From: an uncultured Bacilli bacterium
GTDB taxonomy: Bacteria > Bacillota_I > Bacilli_A > RF39 > UBA660
DNA: 64,000 nucleotides
Direction of reading: 5' to 3'
Assembly (NCBI GenBank): GCA_934095865.1
Contig: CAKOKU010000003.1
Span: 1 to 64,000, forward strand
Below the pieces are notes generated by a model. The model ran no database searches and had not been told where the DNA came from. It saw only the letters and a list, made by a program, of their open reading frames with translations. Position numbers and translations under genes: made by a program. Positions 50,686 to 58,856 of this stretch are shown in pieces. Each line of letters opens with the position of its first letter. Position 1 is the first letter of the stretch.

Positions 50686-50984
50686 CAGATGATAGTTTCT
50701 ATCATACAACCGCTTGGAAAAAGAAACGTCTTGAAATATTAAGACGTGATAACTATGAGTGTCAACGATGTAAGTCAATGGGTAGAGTTACAACTAATAA
50801 TCCACATGGCAAAGGGAAGAAGGTCAAGATAGAAGTTCACCACAAGAAAGAACTTAAAGACTTTCCAGAACTTGCACTTGTAAATAGTAATTTAATTACT
50901 TTATGCACGAGATGTCACAATGAAATTCACGAAAGGTTTAAATATCAAGTATCAAAGAAATTTACTAATGTCGAACGTTGGTAA
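50679..50984 (+). CDS. HNH endonuclease, probably made as a frameshift fusion
   Basis: From 50679 the frame encodes a complete phage HNH domain: YHTTAWKKKRLEILRRDNYE, first zinc pair CQRCK, catalytic region IEVHHKKEL, NSNLITLC, second pair CTRC, and HNEIHERF. Phages of this type carry such a nuclease just before the terminase, where it aids packaging. The only ATG in frame (50778) lies after the first CxxC and would break the zinc site. The frame opens at 50664 with no normal start, so either a rare ATA start (50682) or a -1 frameshift from the preceding gene (223-residue fusion) is needed. Confidence 0.8.
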   Translation, partial: RITDDSFYHTTAWKKKRLEILRRDNYECQRCKSMGRVTTNNPHGKGKKVKIEVHHKKELKDFPELALVNSNLITLCTRCHNEIHERFKYQVSKKFTNVERW

Positions 50985-51097
50985 ACATATCCCCCCCGGT
51001 CAAAAAATTCACCATCAATTTGGGGGTGAAGTAAACGTGAGGGGGCAGTGACTTTGGAGGAATTTCAAAAAAATTCATGTGAAGGGGGGTGGTGTAT

Positions 51098-51466
51098 ATG
51101 GCAGCCGCTCAAGAAACTAAAAAATCAAAAAAGAGATTATCCGGTACAAGAGGGAAAATCTATAAAAGTTTAAAAGAGCAATTAGAACTTGCTGATAATT
51201 ATAACGATTACACAGAGGATCTATTAAGAGATTACATTACGATGTATGATACCAAATGCAAACTCGCCCAGGACATCGAAGATAGAGGTGTATCTTTGGA
51301 ATATGACAACGGCGGTGGACAAAAAGGTCGTAAGAGCAATCCTAGTATTGATCTTATGAATCGTACGAATGCACAAATGCTAAAACTACTTGATGCACTT
51401 GGATTAAAGCCGTCAAAGATGCTTACAAAATCGCCAGATGATGGTGATGATGATGACGAGTTGTAG
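51098..51466 (+). CDS. terS: Phage terminase small subunit, P27 family
   Basis: 122 residues with the P27-type arrangement: helices with KIYKSLKEQLELADNYNDYTEDLL, then RKSNPSIDLMNRTNAQMLKLLDALGL, and an Asp-rich tail. It recognises phage DNA for packaging. ATG 51098 follows GGGGGGTGGTG. The gap before it (50985-51097) is G-rich in places and may hold the packaging-recognition site. Confidence 0.9.
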   Translation: MAAAQETKKSKKRLSGTRGKIYKSLKEQLELADNYNDYTEDLLRDYITMYDTKCKLAQDIEDRGVSLEYDNGGGQKGRKSNPSIDLMNRTNAQMLKLLDALGLKPSKMLTKSPDDGDDDDEL

Positions 51467-53111
51467 TAATAAGTATGTACAAGAATATTTTGATTTAGTA
51501 GAATCTGGTAAGATTATAGTTTGCAACAAAGTCAGACAAAATATTGAGTTAGTTAAGGCTAAACTCAATGAAGATGTTTACTTTGAAGATGAGAAAATCG
51601 AAAAATCGATAAGAGCCATTGAAAAATATTTTTTTAAATTATTTCCGTTCCAAAAATACATCTTAGCATGTATTTTTTTACGTTATAAAGCCGATAATAA
51701 ATTGGTTTTTAAAGAATTTTATCTTAAATTAGGACGTGGAAATGGAAAAAATGGTTTAATATCCGCTCTTGCTTTTATTCTGATTTCAAATATCAATAAT
51801 GTTATGAGTTATAATGTTGAAATCATAGCAAATAGTGAAGAACAAGCAATGACATCTTTTGAAGATGTTTACAATGTAATTGATGATCCTCACAATGCTA
51901 AATTAGCAAGTAAATTTGTTTATACAAAGGAAAAAATCACATTTAAAAAAACACGATCAAGGCTAAAATTCTATACATCCAATCCAAAAACTAAAGATGG
52001 TGGTCGTCCAGGCTGTTTAATTTTCGATGAGATTCACGCTTACGAAAGTTTTAAGAATATTGACGTTCATACATCAGGTTTTGGTAAGAAGCCAGATAGT
52101 CGTACATTTATGATTACGACTGATGGTAATGTAAGAGATGGAGTTTTAGATTCATACGATGGTGAAGCCGCTTGTGTTTTAGATGGCTCAATACCGAATT
52201 CAAGAATGTTCCCGTTCGTATGTGAACTAGATGATCCAGAAGAAGTTGATAATCCAAAGATGTGGGAAAAGCCATGTCCAGCGATTAACTATTTACCAGA
52301 ATTAAAACAAGAAATGCTTGATAAATATCAATCAATGCAAATTCGTCCTCACGAAAGAAATGAATTCATGACTAAAAGAATGAATTTACCACATCGTGAT
52401 GAAGCAACCGCAGTTGCTAAATGGGAAGATATAGAGGCTACCAATCAAGAAATACCAAATTTAGAGAATTATACCGCAGTCGGTGGAATCGACTATGCGG
52501 AGGTACGAGATTTTTGTGCAGTAGGACTATTATTCAAGAAAGATAATAAATATATCTGGTTACATCATACTTTTATTTGTGGCAAAAGCCCTAATTTAAA
52601 GGCTATTAAGTTCGATATTGATTTAGCAATTGATAAAGGCATAGCAGAGATTACTAATGGAAATACAATAGATCCGGAATTAGTCGTATGTTGGTTTTTA
52701 AATGCTCTAAAAAAATATGGAATTAAAAGAATTGCGATGGATAGATTCCGTTATAATGTATTAAAAGATACATTTAATAAATACGGTATTTATCCGCAAG
52801 ACAAAGAACATCCAGACGGACTACTCGTGTTGATAGGTAATGGTTACATTACACATAACAAAGTTGCCCCACTAATTGATGAGATATTTGCTAATCACAA
52901 AATAATTTATGGCGATGATCCGATGATGAGATGGTACACCAACAATACCTATGTTGATGTTGATAAAAAAGGTAATAAATCTTATAAAAAAATCGAGCCT
53001 AAATTAAGAAAAACAGATGGTTTCATGGCACTTGTTGCAGCAATTAGTATTGAAAATGAAATTCCGTTTGATACAAGCGGAGCAGAATTACTTGGTGCAA
53101 TAACATTTTAG
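51453..53111 (+). CDS. terL: Phage terminase large subunit
   Basis: About 552 residues. ATPase motifs: Walker A LGRGNGKNG near residue 90, Walker B CLIFDEIHAYE, and coupling region MITTDGN. The C-terminal RNase H-like nuclease starts GGIDYAEVRDFCAVG. It packages DNA into the prohead. The start overlaps terS; several in-frame ATGs are possible and 51453 is the latest plausible one. Terminase_1/HK97-like type. Confidence 0.96.
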   Translation: MTSCSNKYVQEYFDLVESGKIIVCNKVRQNIELVKAKLNEDVYFEDEKIEKSIRAIEKYFFKLFPFQKYILACIFLRYKADNKLVFKEFYLKLGRGNGKNGLISALAFILISNINNVMSYNVEIIANSEEQAMTSFEDVYNVIDDPHNAKLASKFVYTKEKITFKKTRSRLKFYTSNPKTKDGGRPGCLIFDEIHAYESFKNIDVHTSGFGKKPDSRTFMITTDGNVRDGVLDSYDGEAACVLDGSIPNSRMFPFVCELDDPEEVDNPKMWEKPCPAINYLPELKQEMLDKYQSMQIRPHERNEFMTKRMNLPHRDEATAVAKWEDIEATNQEIPNLENYTAVGGIDYAEVRDFCAVGLLFKKDNKYIWLHHTFICGKSPNLKAIKFDIDLAIDKGIAEITNGNTIDPELVVCWFLNALKKYGIKRIAMDRFRYNVLKDTFNKYGIYPQDKEHPDGLLVLIGNGYITHNKVAPLIDEIFANHKIIYGDDPMMRWYTNNTYVDVDKKGNKSYKKIEPKLRKTDGFMALVAAISIENEIPFDTSGAELLGAITF

Positions 53112-53126
53112 GAAAGGTGGGATTTT

Positions 53127-54275
53127 ATGGGATTTTTTAATTGGTTAAAATTTGCTTTTACCAAAGATGGAATCGCCGATTTATCCGAAACCTTTGATTC
53201 AGATGTTTTGCTTGAAGTGTATTATAAAGAATTGGCTATATTTAGTGCAATCAATCTTATTTCTAAAGGTTTAGCGAATAGTACATTTAAGACTTATCAC
53301 AAAAACAAAGAAATTAAGAAGGATAATTATTATTTATTTAATATTGAGCCTAATCCAAATCAAAATGCACAGGAATTCTGGAATCAAGCAATATATAACC
53401 TCGTTTATAACAACGATGTTTTAATTATCCAGGCTAATGGATATTTTTATGTTGCAGATTCATTTATTAAAGGCGATAAAGTGTTATATCCTAATGATTT
53501 TACTGATGTTCAAATCGGTACATTAACGATGAGAAAAAAATATTTTCAAAATGAGGTATTTTATACAAAATTAAATTATCGTAAAGTGTCGGAACTTATT
53601 GACGGTTTATATTCTTCTTACGGAAAACTATTATCTCATGCAATGAAAGATTATAGTAAAAGGGGAGGTATAAAAGGTCAAGTTAAATTATCAACGGCTT
53701 TTTCGCAAAGGTTTAATGACCAAGAAAAGTTAAGACAATATATTCACGATAAATTTAAGAGTTATTTTGATTCTACTAATGCAGTAATGCCAGTTGAAGA
53801 CGGATTCCAATTTATTGAATCAGATAAATTGAAATCGACAACTAATAGTGAAGAAATTAACAAACTTATTGATGAAATATTTTCTATAACAGGAATTGCT
53901 TTTAATATTCCAAAAGGTTTACTTATGGGAAATCTAGCAGATTTAAAAAGTTCTATCGAGAGTTTTCAAACTTTTTGTTTAGATCCAATATCAAATATGT
54001 TTGAAGATGAAATCAATCGTAAATTATATGGAAAAGATGCATATTTATCTGGAACATGTTTAAGAATTGATACATCGTCATTAAAACACATCGACATATT
54101 AGAAACGGCATCTAATCAAGAGGCACTTATTAGGAATGGTTATAGTCCTAATGAGGTAAGAAAAATTGTAAAATTCGATCAGGTAGATGAGGAATGGGCT
54201 AATACACACTATATAACTAAAAATTATAGTGCAGATTTAAGCAAAGAAAATGAGAAAGAAGGTGAACAGGCATGA
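53127..54275 (+). CDS. Phage portal protein, HK97 family
   Basis: 382 residues with the HK97-type portal pattern (SAINLISKGLANSTF, NIEPNPNQNAQEFWNQAIYNL, NDVLIIQANG, GIAFNIPKGLLMG). Forms the ring at the packaging vertex. AGGAAAGGTGGG precedes the ATG and it overlaps the protease by ATGA. Confidence 0.94.
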   Translation: MGFFNWLKFAFTKDGIADLSETFDSDVLLEVYYKELAIFSAINLISKGLANSTFKTYHKNKEIKKDNYYLFNIEPNPNQNAQEFWNQAIYNLVYNNDVLIIQANGYFYVADSFIKGDKVLYPNDFTDVQIGTLTMRKKYFQNEVFYTKLNYRKVSELIDGLYSSYGKLLSHAMKDYSKRGGIKGQVKLSTAFSQRFNDQEKLRQYIHDKFKSYFDSTNAVMPVEDGFQFIESDKLKSTTNSEEINKLIDEIFSITGIAFNIPKGLLMGNLADLKSSIESFQTFCLDPISNMFEDEINRKLYGKDAYLSGTCLRIDTSSLKHIDILETASNQEALIRNGYSPNEVRKIVKFDQVDEEWANTHYITKNYSADLSKENEKEGEQA

Positions 54276-55000
54276 AACAAACATTTATGAAATTCATAGA
54301 TAACGAAGAAACCGAAGAAGCAGAATTATTTATCTATGGTGATATAGTAGATTTTGCTTGGTGGGATGAAGATGTATCAGCAAATGATATTCGTAAAAAA
54401 CTAGACGAAACAAATGCAAAAACAATCAACGTGCACATCAATTCGTTAGGTGGAGATACTTTCACAGGTGTAGCAATTTATAATTTGTTAAGAGAAAAAA
54501 GCAAGACATCAAAAATAGTAACGTATGTTGATGCCATTGCCGCTTCCGCAGCATCTATAATTGCAATGGCAGGTGATGAAATTGTCATGCCAAGTAATAC
54601 TCTTATGATGATTCATAATTGTTGGACTCTTGGTGTCGGAAATGCTAACGAATTAAGAAAAGTTGCTTCTGATATGGATAAGATAATGGATGCGGTAATT
54701 CAATGTTATTTATCAAAAGTAAAAATAACAGAAGAAGAATTGCGAAACTTACTTGATGAGGAAACTTATTTAACCGCTCAAGAAGCATTAGAAAAAGGCT
54801 TCTGTGATAAAATTATCGAGCTAAAAGAAGATAGCAAAGAGATTCAACAAAATGCTCTTTCAAGTCTAGTAAGAATCGTAAAAAATTCAAAAGAAAAATC
54901 AAAAGTGGTAAATGAAACAAATTTAATTGTTTCAAATAAAATAGTTGAAAATAATAGCAAAGAGGAAAGTGATATTAAATCACTTTTTAATTTGAAGTAA
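54272..55000 (+). CDS. Head maturation protease, ClpP-like (S14)
   Basis: 242 residues. ClpP-type motifs: INSLGGDTFTGVAIYNLL, the catalytic Ser in DAIAASAASIIAMAGD, catalytic His in MMIHNCW, and a later Asp region (EETYLTAQEALEKGFCD). It processes the capsid scaffold or capsid N-terminus during head assembly. Located between portal and capsid as usual. Confidence 0.95.
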   Translation: MKQTFMKFIDNEETEEAELFIYGDIVDFAWWDEDVSANDIRKKLDETNAKTINVHINSLGGDTFTGVAIYNLLREKSKTSKIVTYVDAIAASAASIIAMAGDEIVMPSNTLMMIHNCWTLGVGNANELRKVASDMDKIMDAVIQCYLSKVKITEEELRNLLDEETYLTAQEALEKGFCDKIIELKEDSKEIQQNALSSLVRIVKNSKEKSKVVNETNLIVSNKIVENNSKEESDIKSLFNLK

Positions 55001-55014
55001 TTGGAGGGATTTTA

Positions 55015-56130
55015 ATGAAAAACAAGGATTTAGAAACTATTACAAAAGATGAATTAAAAAGTAAAGCATTAAATGCTATCAGAGAAGGAAAAGCCGAAGA
55101 ATTCGTGGATGAAATCACAAGTTATTTTAATGTATTAGCAGATGAGGTTAAGGCAGAATATGAATCAGCAATCGCAAGTAATGACAAAGAAATATTATCA
55201 AAAAGAGGTGTTAGAGTATTAACATCAGTCGAGGAAAAATATTATAAATCATTAGCAAATGCTATGAAAACAAAATCAGCATTAACTGATATTGAAATGC
55301 CAAGAACAATTATTGATAGTGTGTTCGATGAATTAGAACATGATCATGAATTGTTACAAAAAATTAATTTCCAAAATGTTACAGGTATTACAGAAATCAT
55401 TGTTCGCAATGGTGATGTAGAAGCAGCATGGTGGGGTGCTTTAACAGATCAAATCAAAAAACAATTAGCAGCAGCATTTAAGAAAATTACAACTGATGCT
55501 AAAAAGTTATCAGCATATATTCCTGTTGCTAAAGCACATTTAGATCTTGGACCTACATATCTTGATATGTTTGTAAGAAGATTCTTACTAGAATCATTAT
55601 CAATTGGTCTTGAAAATGCTATTGTTACAGGTGATGGTAAAGATAAGCCAATCGGTATGGATAGAGACCTAAAAGGTAGTGTTGTAGAAGGTGTATATCC
55701 ACAAAAAACAGCAAAAGAAATTACTGATTTAGATTTAGTTACATTAGGTGGTTTAATGGCTGATTTAACTAATGATGGTAAGAGAAAAGTTGCAAGTGCT
55801 TTATTTATCGTTAACCCATACGATTATTATTCTAAAGTATTACCTAAAATTTATTATCGTACAGATGATGGACGTTGGGTAAACAATTTACCATTCCCTA
55901 TCGAATTTGTACAATCATGCGAAGTTGCTAAAGGTAAAGCAGTTATCGGTATTGGCAAAAAATATTTCCTAGGTTTAGGCTCACAAAACAAAATTGATAA
56001 ATCAGAAGAATATCATTTCCTAGAAGATGAAACTGTATATCTTGCTAAATTATATGGTACAGGTATGCCATTAGATAATACATCATTCATCTATCTTGAT
56101 ATTTCTAAAATTGCAACACCAACTGTTTAA
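55015..56130 (+). CDS. Major capsid protein, HK97 fold
   Basis: 371 residues. An N-terminal helical, acidic delta-domain-like region (about 1-90) is followed by the capsid fold (MPRTIIDSVFDEL, ENAIVTGDGKDKPIGM, LIDLDISK-type end). The codon use is the most biased in the prophage, consistent with high expression. TGGAGGGATTTT precedes the ATG. Confidence 0.94.
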   Translation: MKNKDLETITKDELKSKALNAIREGKAEEFVDEITSYFNVLADEVKAEYESAIASNDKEILSKRGVRVLTSVEEKYYKSLANAMKTKSALTDIEMPRTIIDSVFDELEHDHELLQKINFQNVTGITEIIVRNGDVEAAWWGALTDQIKKQLAAAFKKITTDAKKLSAYIPVAKAHLDLGPTYLDMFVRRFLLESLSIGLENAIVTGDGKDKPIGMDRDLKGSVVEGVYPQKTAKEITDLDLVTLGGLMADLTNDGKRKVASALFIVNPYDYYSKVLPKIYYRTDDGRWVNNLPFPIEFVQSCEVAKGKAVIGIGKKYFLGLGSQNKIDKSEEYHFLEDETVYLAKLYGTGMPLDNTSFIYLDISKIATPTV

Positions 56131-56151
56131 TGAAATGCGAGGTGATAGATC

Positions 56152-56469
56152 ATGGAAAAATCGCTAAAAGAGAAATTTCCATATTTTGAAGAAATCAAAA
56201 GACACTTGGCTATCACTTGGGATGATGAGGGCACTAACCTTACAATAAGAGATTATATAATTGATGGACAGAATCACCTTAAAACTATTAGTGGTGATTC
56301 CGCCATCGATTTTAATACCGATATAGAAGCAAAAAGATTATTAAAAGAATATTGTAGATACGCCAGAAATTATAGTATTGAAGCATTTAATCATAATTTC
56401 CAGGACGATCTATTGAGGTTTCAAATAGCACATGCCGTTGACGATTATGGTAAAACACCAGACGTATAA
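56152..56469 (+). CDS. Head-tail connector protein (gp6-like)
   Basis: 105 residues, mostly helical (LTIRDYIIDGQNHLKTISGD, AKRLLKEYCRYARNYS), with the pattern of phage gp6-like connectors. AGGTGATAG precedes the ATG. Overlaps the next gene by 23 bases. Confidence 0.8.
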   Translation: MEKSLKEKFPYFEEIKRHLAITWDDEGTNLTIRDYIIDGQNHLKTISGDSAIDFNTDIEAKRLLKEYCRYARNYSIEAFNHNFQDDLLRFQIAHAVDDYGKTPDV

Positions 56470-56767
56470 CGATGGTATTTTGAAATATTATTCTTTGACA
56501 CCAAAATATAATGCTTCTAAAAAGAAAATCGGTGATGAAAAAACTTATAAAGGCAAATTAAATTATGAATTAGCATATAAAAGGCAGCAAGATTATGACT
56601 TTGCAGAATCTAAAAGTAAAAAGCTTGATATGAAAGTAAAGACACCTAAAATTGCATTTAATACAGATTATATTATTGAGTTAAATAATGAATTCTATGA
56701 GTGTTATTTATGCGAAGATAGTGACAAATTTAGTAATTATCTTTATTTACAGAAGGTGACATTATGA
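56447..56767 (+). CDS. Head-closure / head-tail adaptor protein
   Basis: About 106 residues of beta-rich sequence (DGILKYYSLTPKYNASKKKIG, PKIAFNTDYIIELNNEFYEC) at the position of SPP1 gp16-like stoppers. ATG 56447 gives MVKHQTYNDG. The role is inferred from gene order and size. Confidence 0.7.
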   Translation: MVKHQTYNDGILKYYSLTPKYNASKKKIGDEKTYKGKLNYELAYKRQQDYDFAESKSKKLDMKVKTPKIAFNTDYIIELNNEFYECYLCEDSDKFSNYLYLQKVTL

Positions 56768-57108
56768 CAGATGAAAAAATAGTTAATAAGTTAATAGAAA
56801 TCGGATACGAGCCATTTCAATATGATGCGGATCCAGATGAATTAAAAGGCTATAACAAATATTGTGTTTATTATCCTCATAGCTTGAGAAAACAAGATAA
56901 ACACATATTTCATCAAATAATAGAGTTTGTTTTTGTTAATGAAACAGAAGATTTTGACGAAGTAGCAATAATCGACGCATTGGAAGAAACGGGTCTTTTC
57001 TTTGACGATGGTGATTATGGAAGATTAAAAAAAGTTGCAGGTGGCGATATAGTTAATTCATTAAATTTAAGGTTTGCACGTCCTAAAAAAAGAAAGTGTG
57101 TTTATTAG
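56764..57108 (+). CDS. Minor head-tail joining / tail terminator-like protein
   Basis: 114 acidic residues, alpha/beta (VNKLIEIGYEPFQYDADPDE, DFDEVAIIDALEETGLFFDDG). It overlaps the previous gene by ATGA and lies in the connector block. Exact role uncertain. Confidence 0.65.
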   Translation: MTDEKIVNKLIEIGYEPFQYDADPDELKGYNKYCVYYPHSLRKQDKHIFHQIIEFVFVNETEDFDEVAIIDALEETGLFFDDGDYGRLKKVAGGDIVNSLNLRFARPKKRKCVY

Positions 57109-57111
57109 TTA

Positions 57112-57552
57112 ATGGAAACAATATTCAAATTAAAGGATGATGATCTTCAAAAATTAGTTGATTCTATCATGAAGATTCCAGATCTTGCAGAGAGCATCAT
57201 GAATGATTATTTACATAATCAAGGTGCTAATATTGTCATTGACAAAATAACAGAAAGGATGCCAGTAGGTGTCAACAATAACAAAAAATATAAAGGCTAT
57301 CCTCGAACTCATGCAAAGTATTCGTTAAGTTTAACTTTTACTAAAATGAATTTAGGATTCGCAATTAAAACATCACGATCACCATTTTTCGGGTATTTAT
57401 ATTTCCCAGCTTTTGGTGAAGGTACATCGAAACACAATGCACCTAACTTATTTTTTGAAGAAGGAGCAGAAAGTGCAAGAGAGCCAATCGTTGATGAATT
57501 AGCAAAATTGCTTGAAGGAAAAATTAAGGAGGGATTAAGCAATGGCAAGTAA
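57112..57552 (+). CDS. HK97 gp10-like tail-joining protein
   Basis: 146 residues. The order of an N-terminal helical region, a central basic region (RTHAKYSLSLTFTKMNLGF), FFGYLYFPAFGEGTSKHNAP and a C-terminal helix (EPIVDELAKLLEGKIKE) matches HK97 gp10 family proteins. Overlaps the tail tube gene by 11 bases. Confidence 0.75.
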   Translation: METIFKLKDDDLQKLVDSIMKIPDLAESIMNDYLHNQGANIVIDKITERMPVGVNNNKKYKGYPRTHAKYSLSLTFTKMNLGFAIKTSRSPFFGYLYFPAFGEGTSKHNAPNLFFEEGAESAREPIVDELAKLLEGKIKEGLSNGK

Positions 57553-58138
57553 TACATTACAAGTTTTTGATGAATGTAAAATCACAGAAACACATGTTAA
57601 ATCATACGATCGTAAAACCGGTGCTTTAGCAACAGAAAAGGCTACAAAATTAGGATGCACAGGTAAACTAGAAATTTCATCAGAATATAAAACAATAGTT
57701 AAAAATTGTGAAGGAGTAGAACAAAAAAGTGTTAAGAAAATTACTAAATTAACAGGTACTATTTCAGTTCACATGCCTTTAGCAATTGCCAGAACTGTAT
57801 TTGGCTTAAACAATGAAGGATTAAAACCAGGTGTTTATGGTATTTCTGATACAACTAATACACCAGATATGTGCTTAACTACTAAAGCAATTGATTTATT
57901 TACTGATGAAGAAAAGTATATTTGTTTACCAAAAATTGCATTCACAACTGGTTTTGCAAAAACTATTGATAATACATCAGAGGAAGTTGCAGAGGTTGAA
58001 TTAGAATTCAATGCTTATAAAGATGAAAATAACGAATTCTACTATGAAGCATGTGCTAGTGAAGTTGATAAGACATCAATTGGTGATAAATGGTTAGAAG
58101 AATTTACACCATCAATGGTTAAAGCTCCAACTGCGTAG
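57542..58138 (+). CDS. Major tail (tube) protein
   Basis: 198 residues, beta-rich with a pattern typical of siphovirus tube proteins (FDECKITETHVKSYDRKTGA, KLTGTISVHMPLAIART, EEVAEVELEFNAYKDENNEF). Rich in favourable codons and followed by a strong terminator that would raise its relative expression. GGAGGGATTAAGC precedes the ATG. Confidence 0.88.
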   Translation: MASNTLQVFDECKITETHVKSYDRKTGALATEKATKLGCTGKLEISSEYKTIVKNCEGVEQKSVKKITKLTGTISVHMPLAIARTVFGLNNEGLKPGVYGISDTTNTPDMCLTTKAIDLFTDEEKYICLPKIAFTTGFAKTIDNTSEEVAEVELEFNAYKDENNEFYYEACASEVDKTSIGDKWLEEFTPSMVKAPTA

Positions 58139-58145
58139 TAAGTAG

Positions 58146-58177
58146 AGCCCTACATTATGTAGGGCTTATTTTTTTTA
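58146..58177 (+). terminator. Strong intrinsic terminator after the tail tube gene
   Basis: AGCCCTACA (58146-58154) pairs with TGTAGGGCT (58158-58166), followed by a long T run. It separates highly expressed structural genes from the tail assembly genes. Confidence 0.9.
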
Positions 58178-58193
58178 AAAGGAGGTATTTCAG

Positions 58194-58631
58194 ATGCAAG
58201 AAAACATTACTAATACAGAATCGGTTGTTAATGAAACACCAATTCAAAACGTAGAAACAAATGTTGAAAATAAAGAAATATCAAAAGAAGAAATTACGGA
58301 AACACCAAAAGTTGAAACAGAAAAATTACCTAAAAGGGCTATTAGATTAGAAGATGGCACTATAATCAATAATCTAAAAATCACTTATAAGAATTTATTT
58401 GATTTTCAAAATCATTATGAAAATTCAAAGGATTTAATGGAAGCATTAGTTAAGAAGCAAACCTTTGAGCATGAGGTTATGGTCCAACTAATTTATGTTG
58501 GTTATTTAGGGACTAATCCAACTAATAAAATGTCGTATTTTGATTTTATAGATGCAATTCCTTTTGATTACAAAAGAGATATGACATTATTTAAAGAATT
58601 AACAGGATTAAATGCTGATTCAAAAAACTAA
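58194..58631 (+). CDS. Tail assembly chaperone, short form (gpG-like)
   Basis: 145 residues. A disordered acidic N-terminus (about 1-55; NVETNVENKEISKEE) precedes a folded helical domain (ITYKNLFDFQNHYENSKDLM, YDFIDAIPF-like end). Placed between the tail tube and tape measure genes. The last codons are TCA AAA AAC TAA, giving the heptamer A AAA AAC in phase for -1 frameshifting into the next frame. AAAAGGAGGTATT precedes the ATG. Confidence 0.9.
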   Translation: MQENITNTESVVNETPIQNVETNVENKEISKEEITETPKVETEKLPKRAIRLEDGTIINNLKITYKNLFDFQNHYENSKDLMEALVKKQTFEHEVMVQLIYVGYLGTNPTNKMSYFDFIDAIPFDYKRDMTLFKELTGLNADSKN

Positions 58632-58852
58632 AATTCCAAAAGTCTTTAAGAAAGGTAACCGCTAATAAGAAAGATAAATATCTTACAGCGACATTAGATA
58701 TATGTACGATTGCAGATATTTATACACTTTATGTGCTCAATGCGAAAATACCTAGTGAGGACTTTTGGAATCAAGATATTAACTTTTTAGAATCTGTATA
58801 TTTTAACAAAATGACATTTAATAAGTGGGAAAACAATCCGAAAGAGAGGTGA
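58628..58852 (+). CDS. Tail assembly chaperone frameshift extension (gpT-like)
   Basis: The -1 frame entered at 58628 after A AAA AAC (58622-58628) runs 74 codons to TGA at 58850-58852. It has no start codon or RBS. The sequence (ATLDICTIADIYTLYVLNAK, EDFWNQDINFLES, NKWENNP) has the helical character of gpGT extensions. The fusion product would be 219 residues and helps assemble the tape measure protein. Confidence 0.88.
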   Translation, partial: LKFQKSLRKVTANKKDKYLTATLDICTIADIYTLYVLNAKIPSEDFWNQDINFLESVYFNKMTFNKWENNPKER

Positions 58853-58856
58853 TTTT

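Noticed and set aside
50481..50705. Repetitive minus-strand frame opposite the 24-bp repeats
   Set aside because: It is produced by the tandem repeat read backwards (SAFGSSFP repeats); no start signals.
50778..50984. HNH gene starting at ATG 50778
   Set aside because: This start removes the first zinc cysteine pair (CQRCK) and the conserved W/R-rich helix, and has no Shine-Dalgarno.
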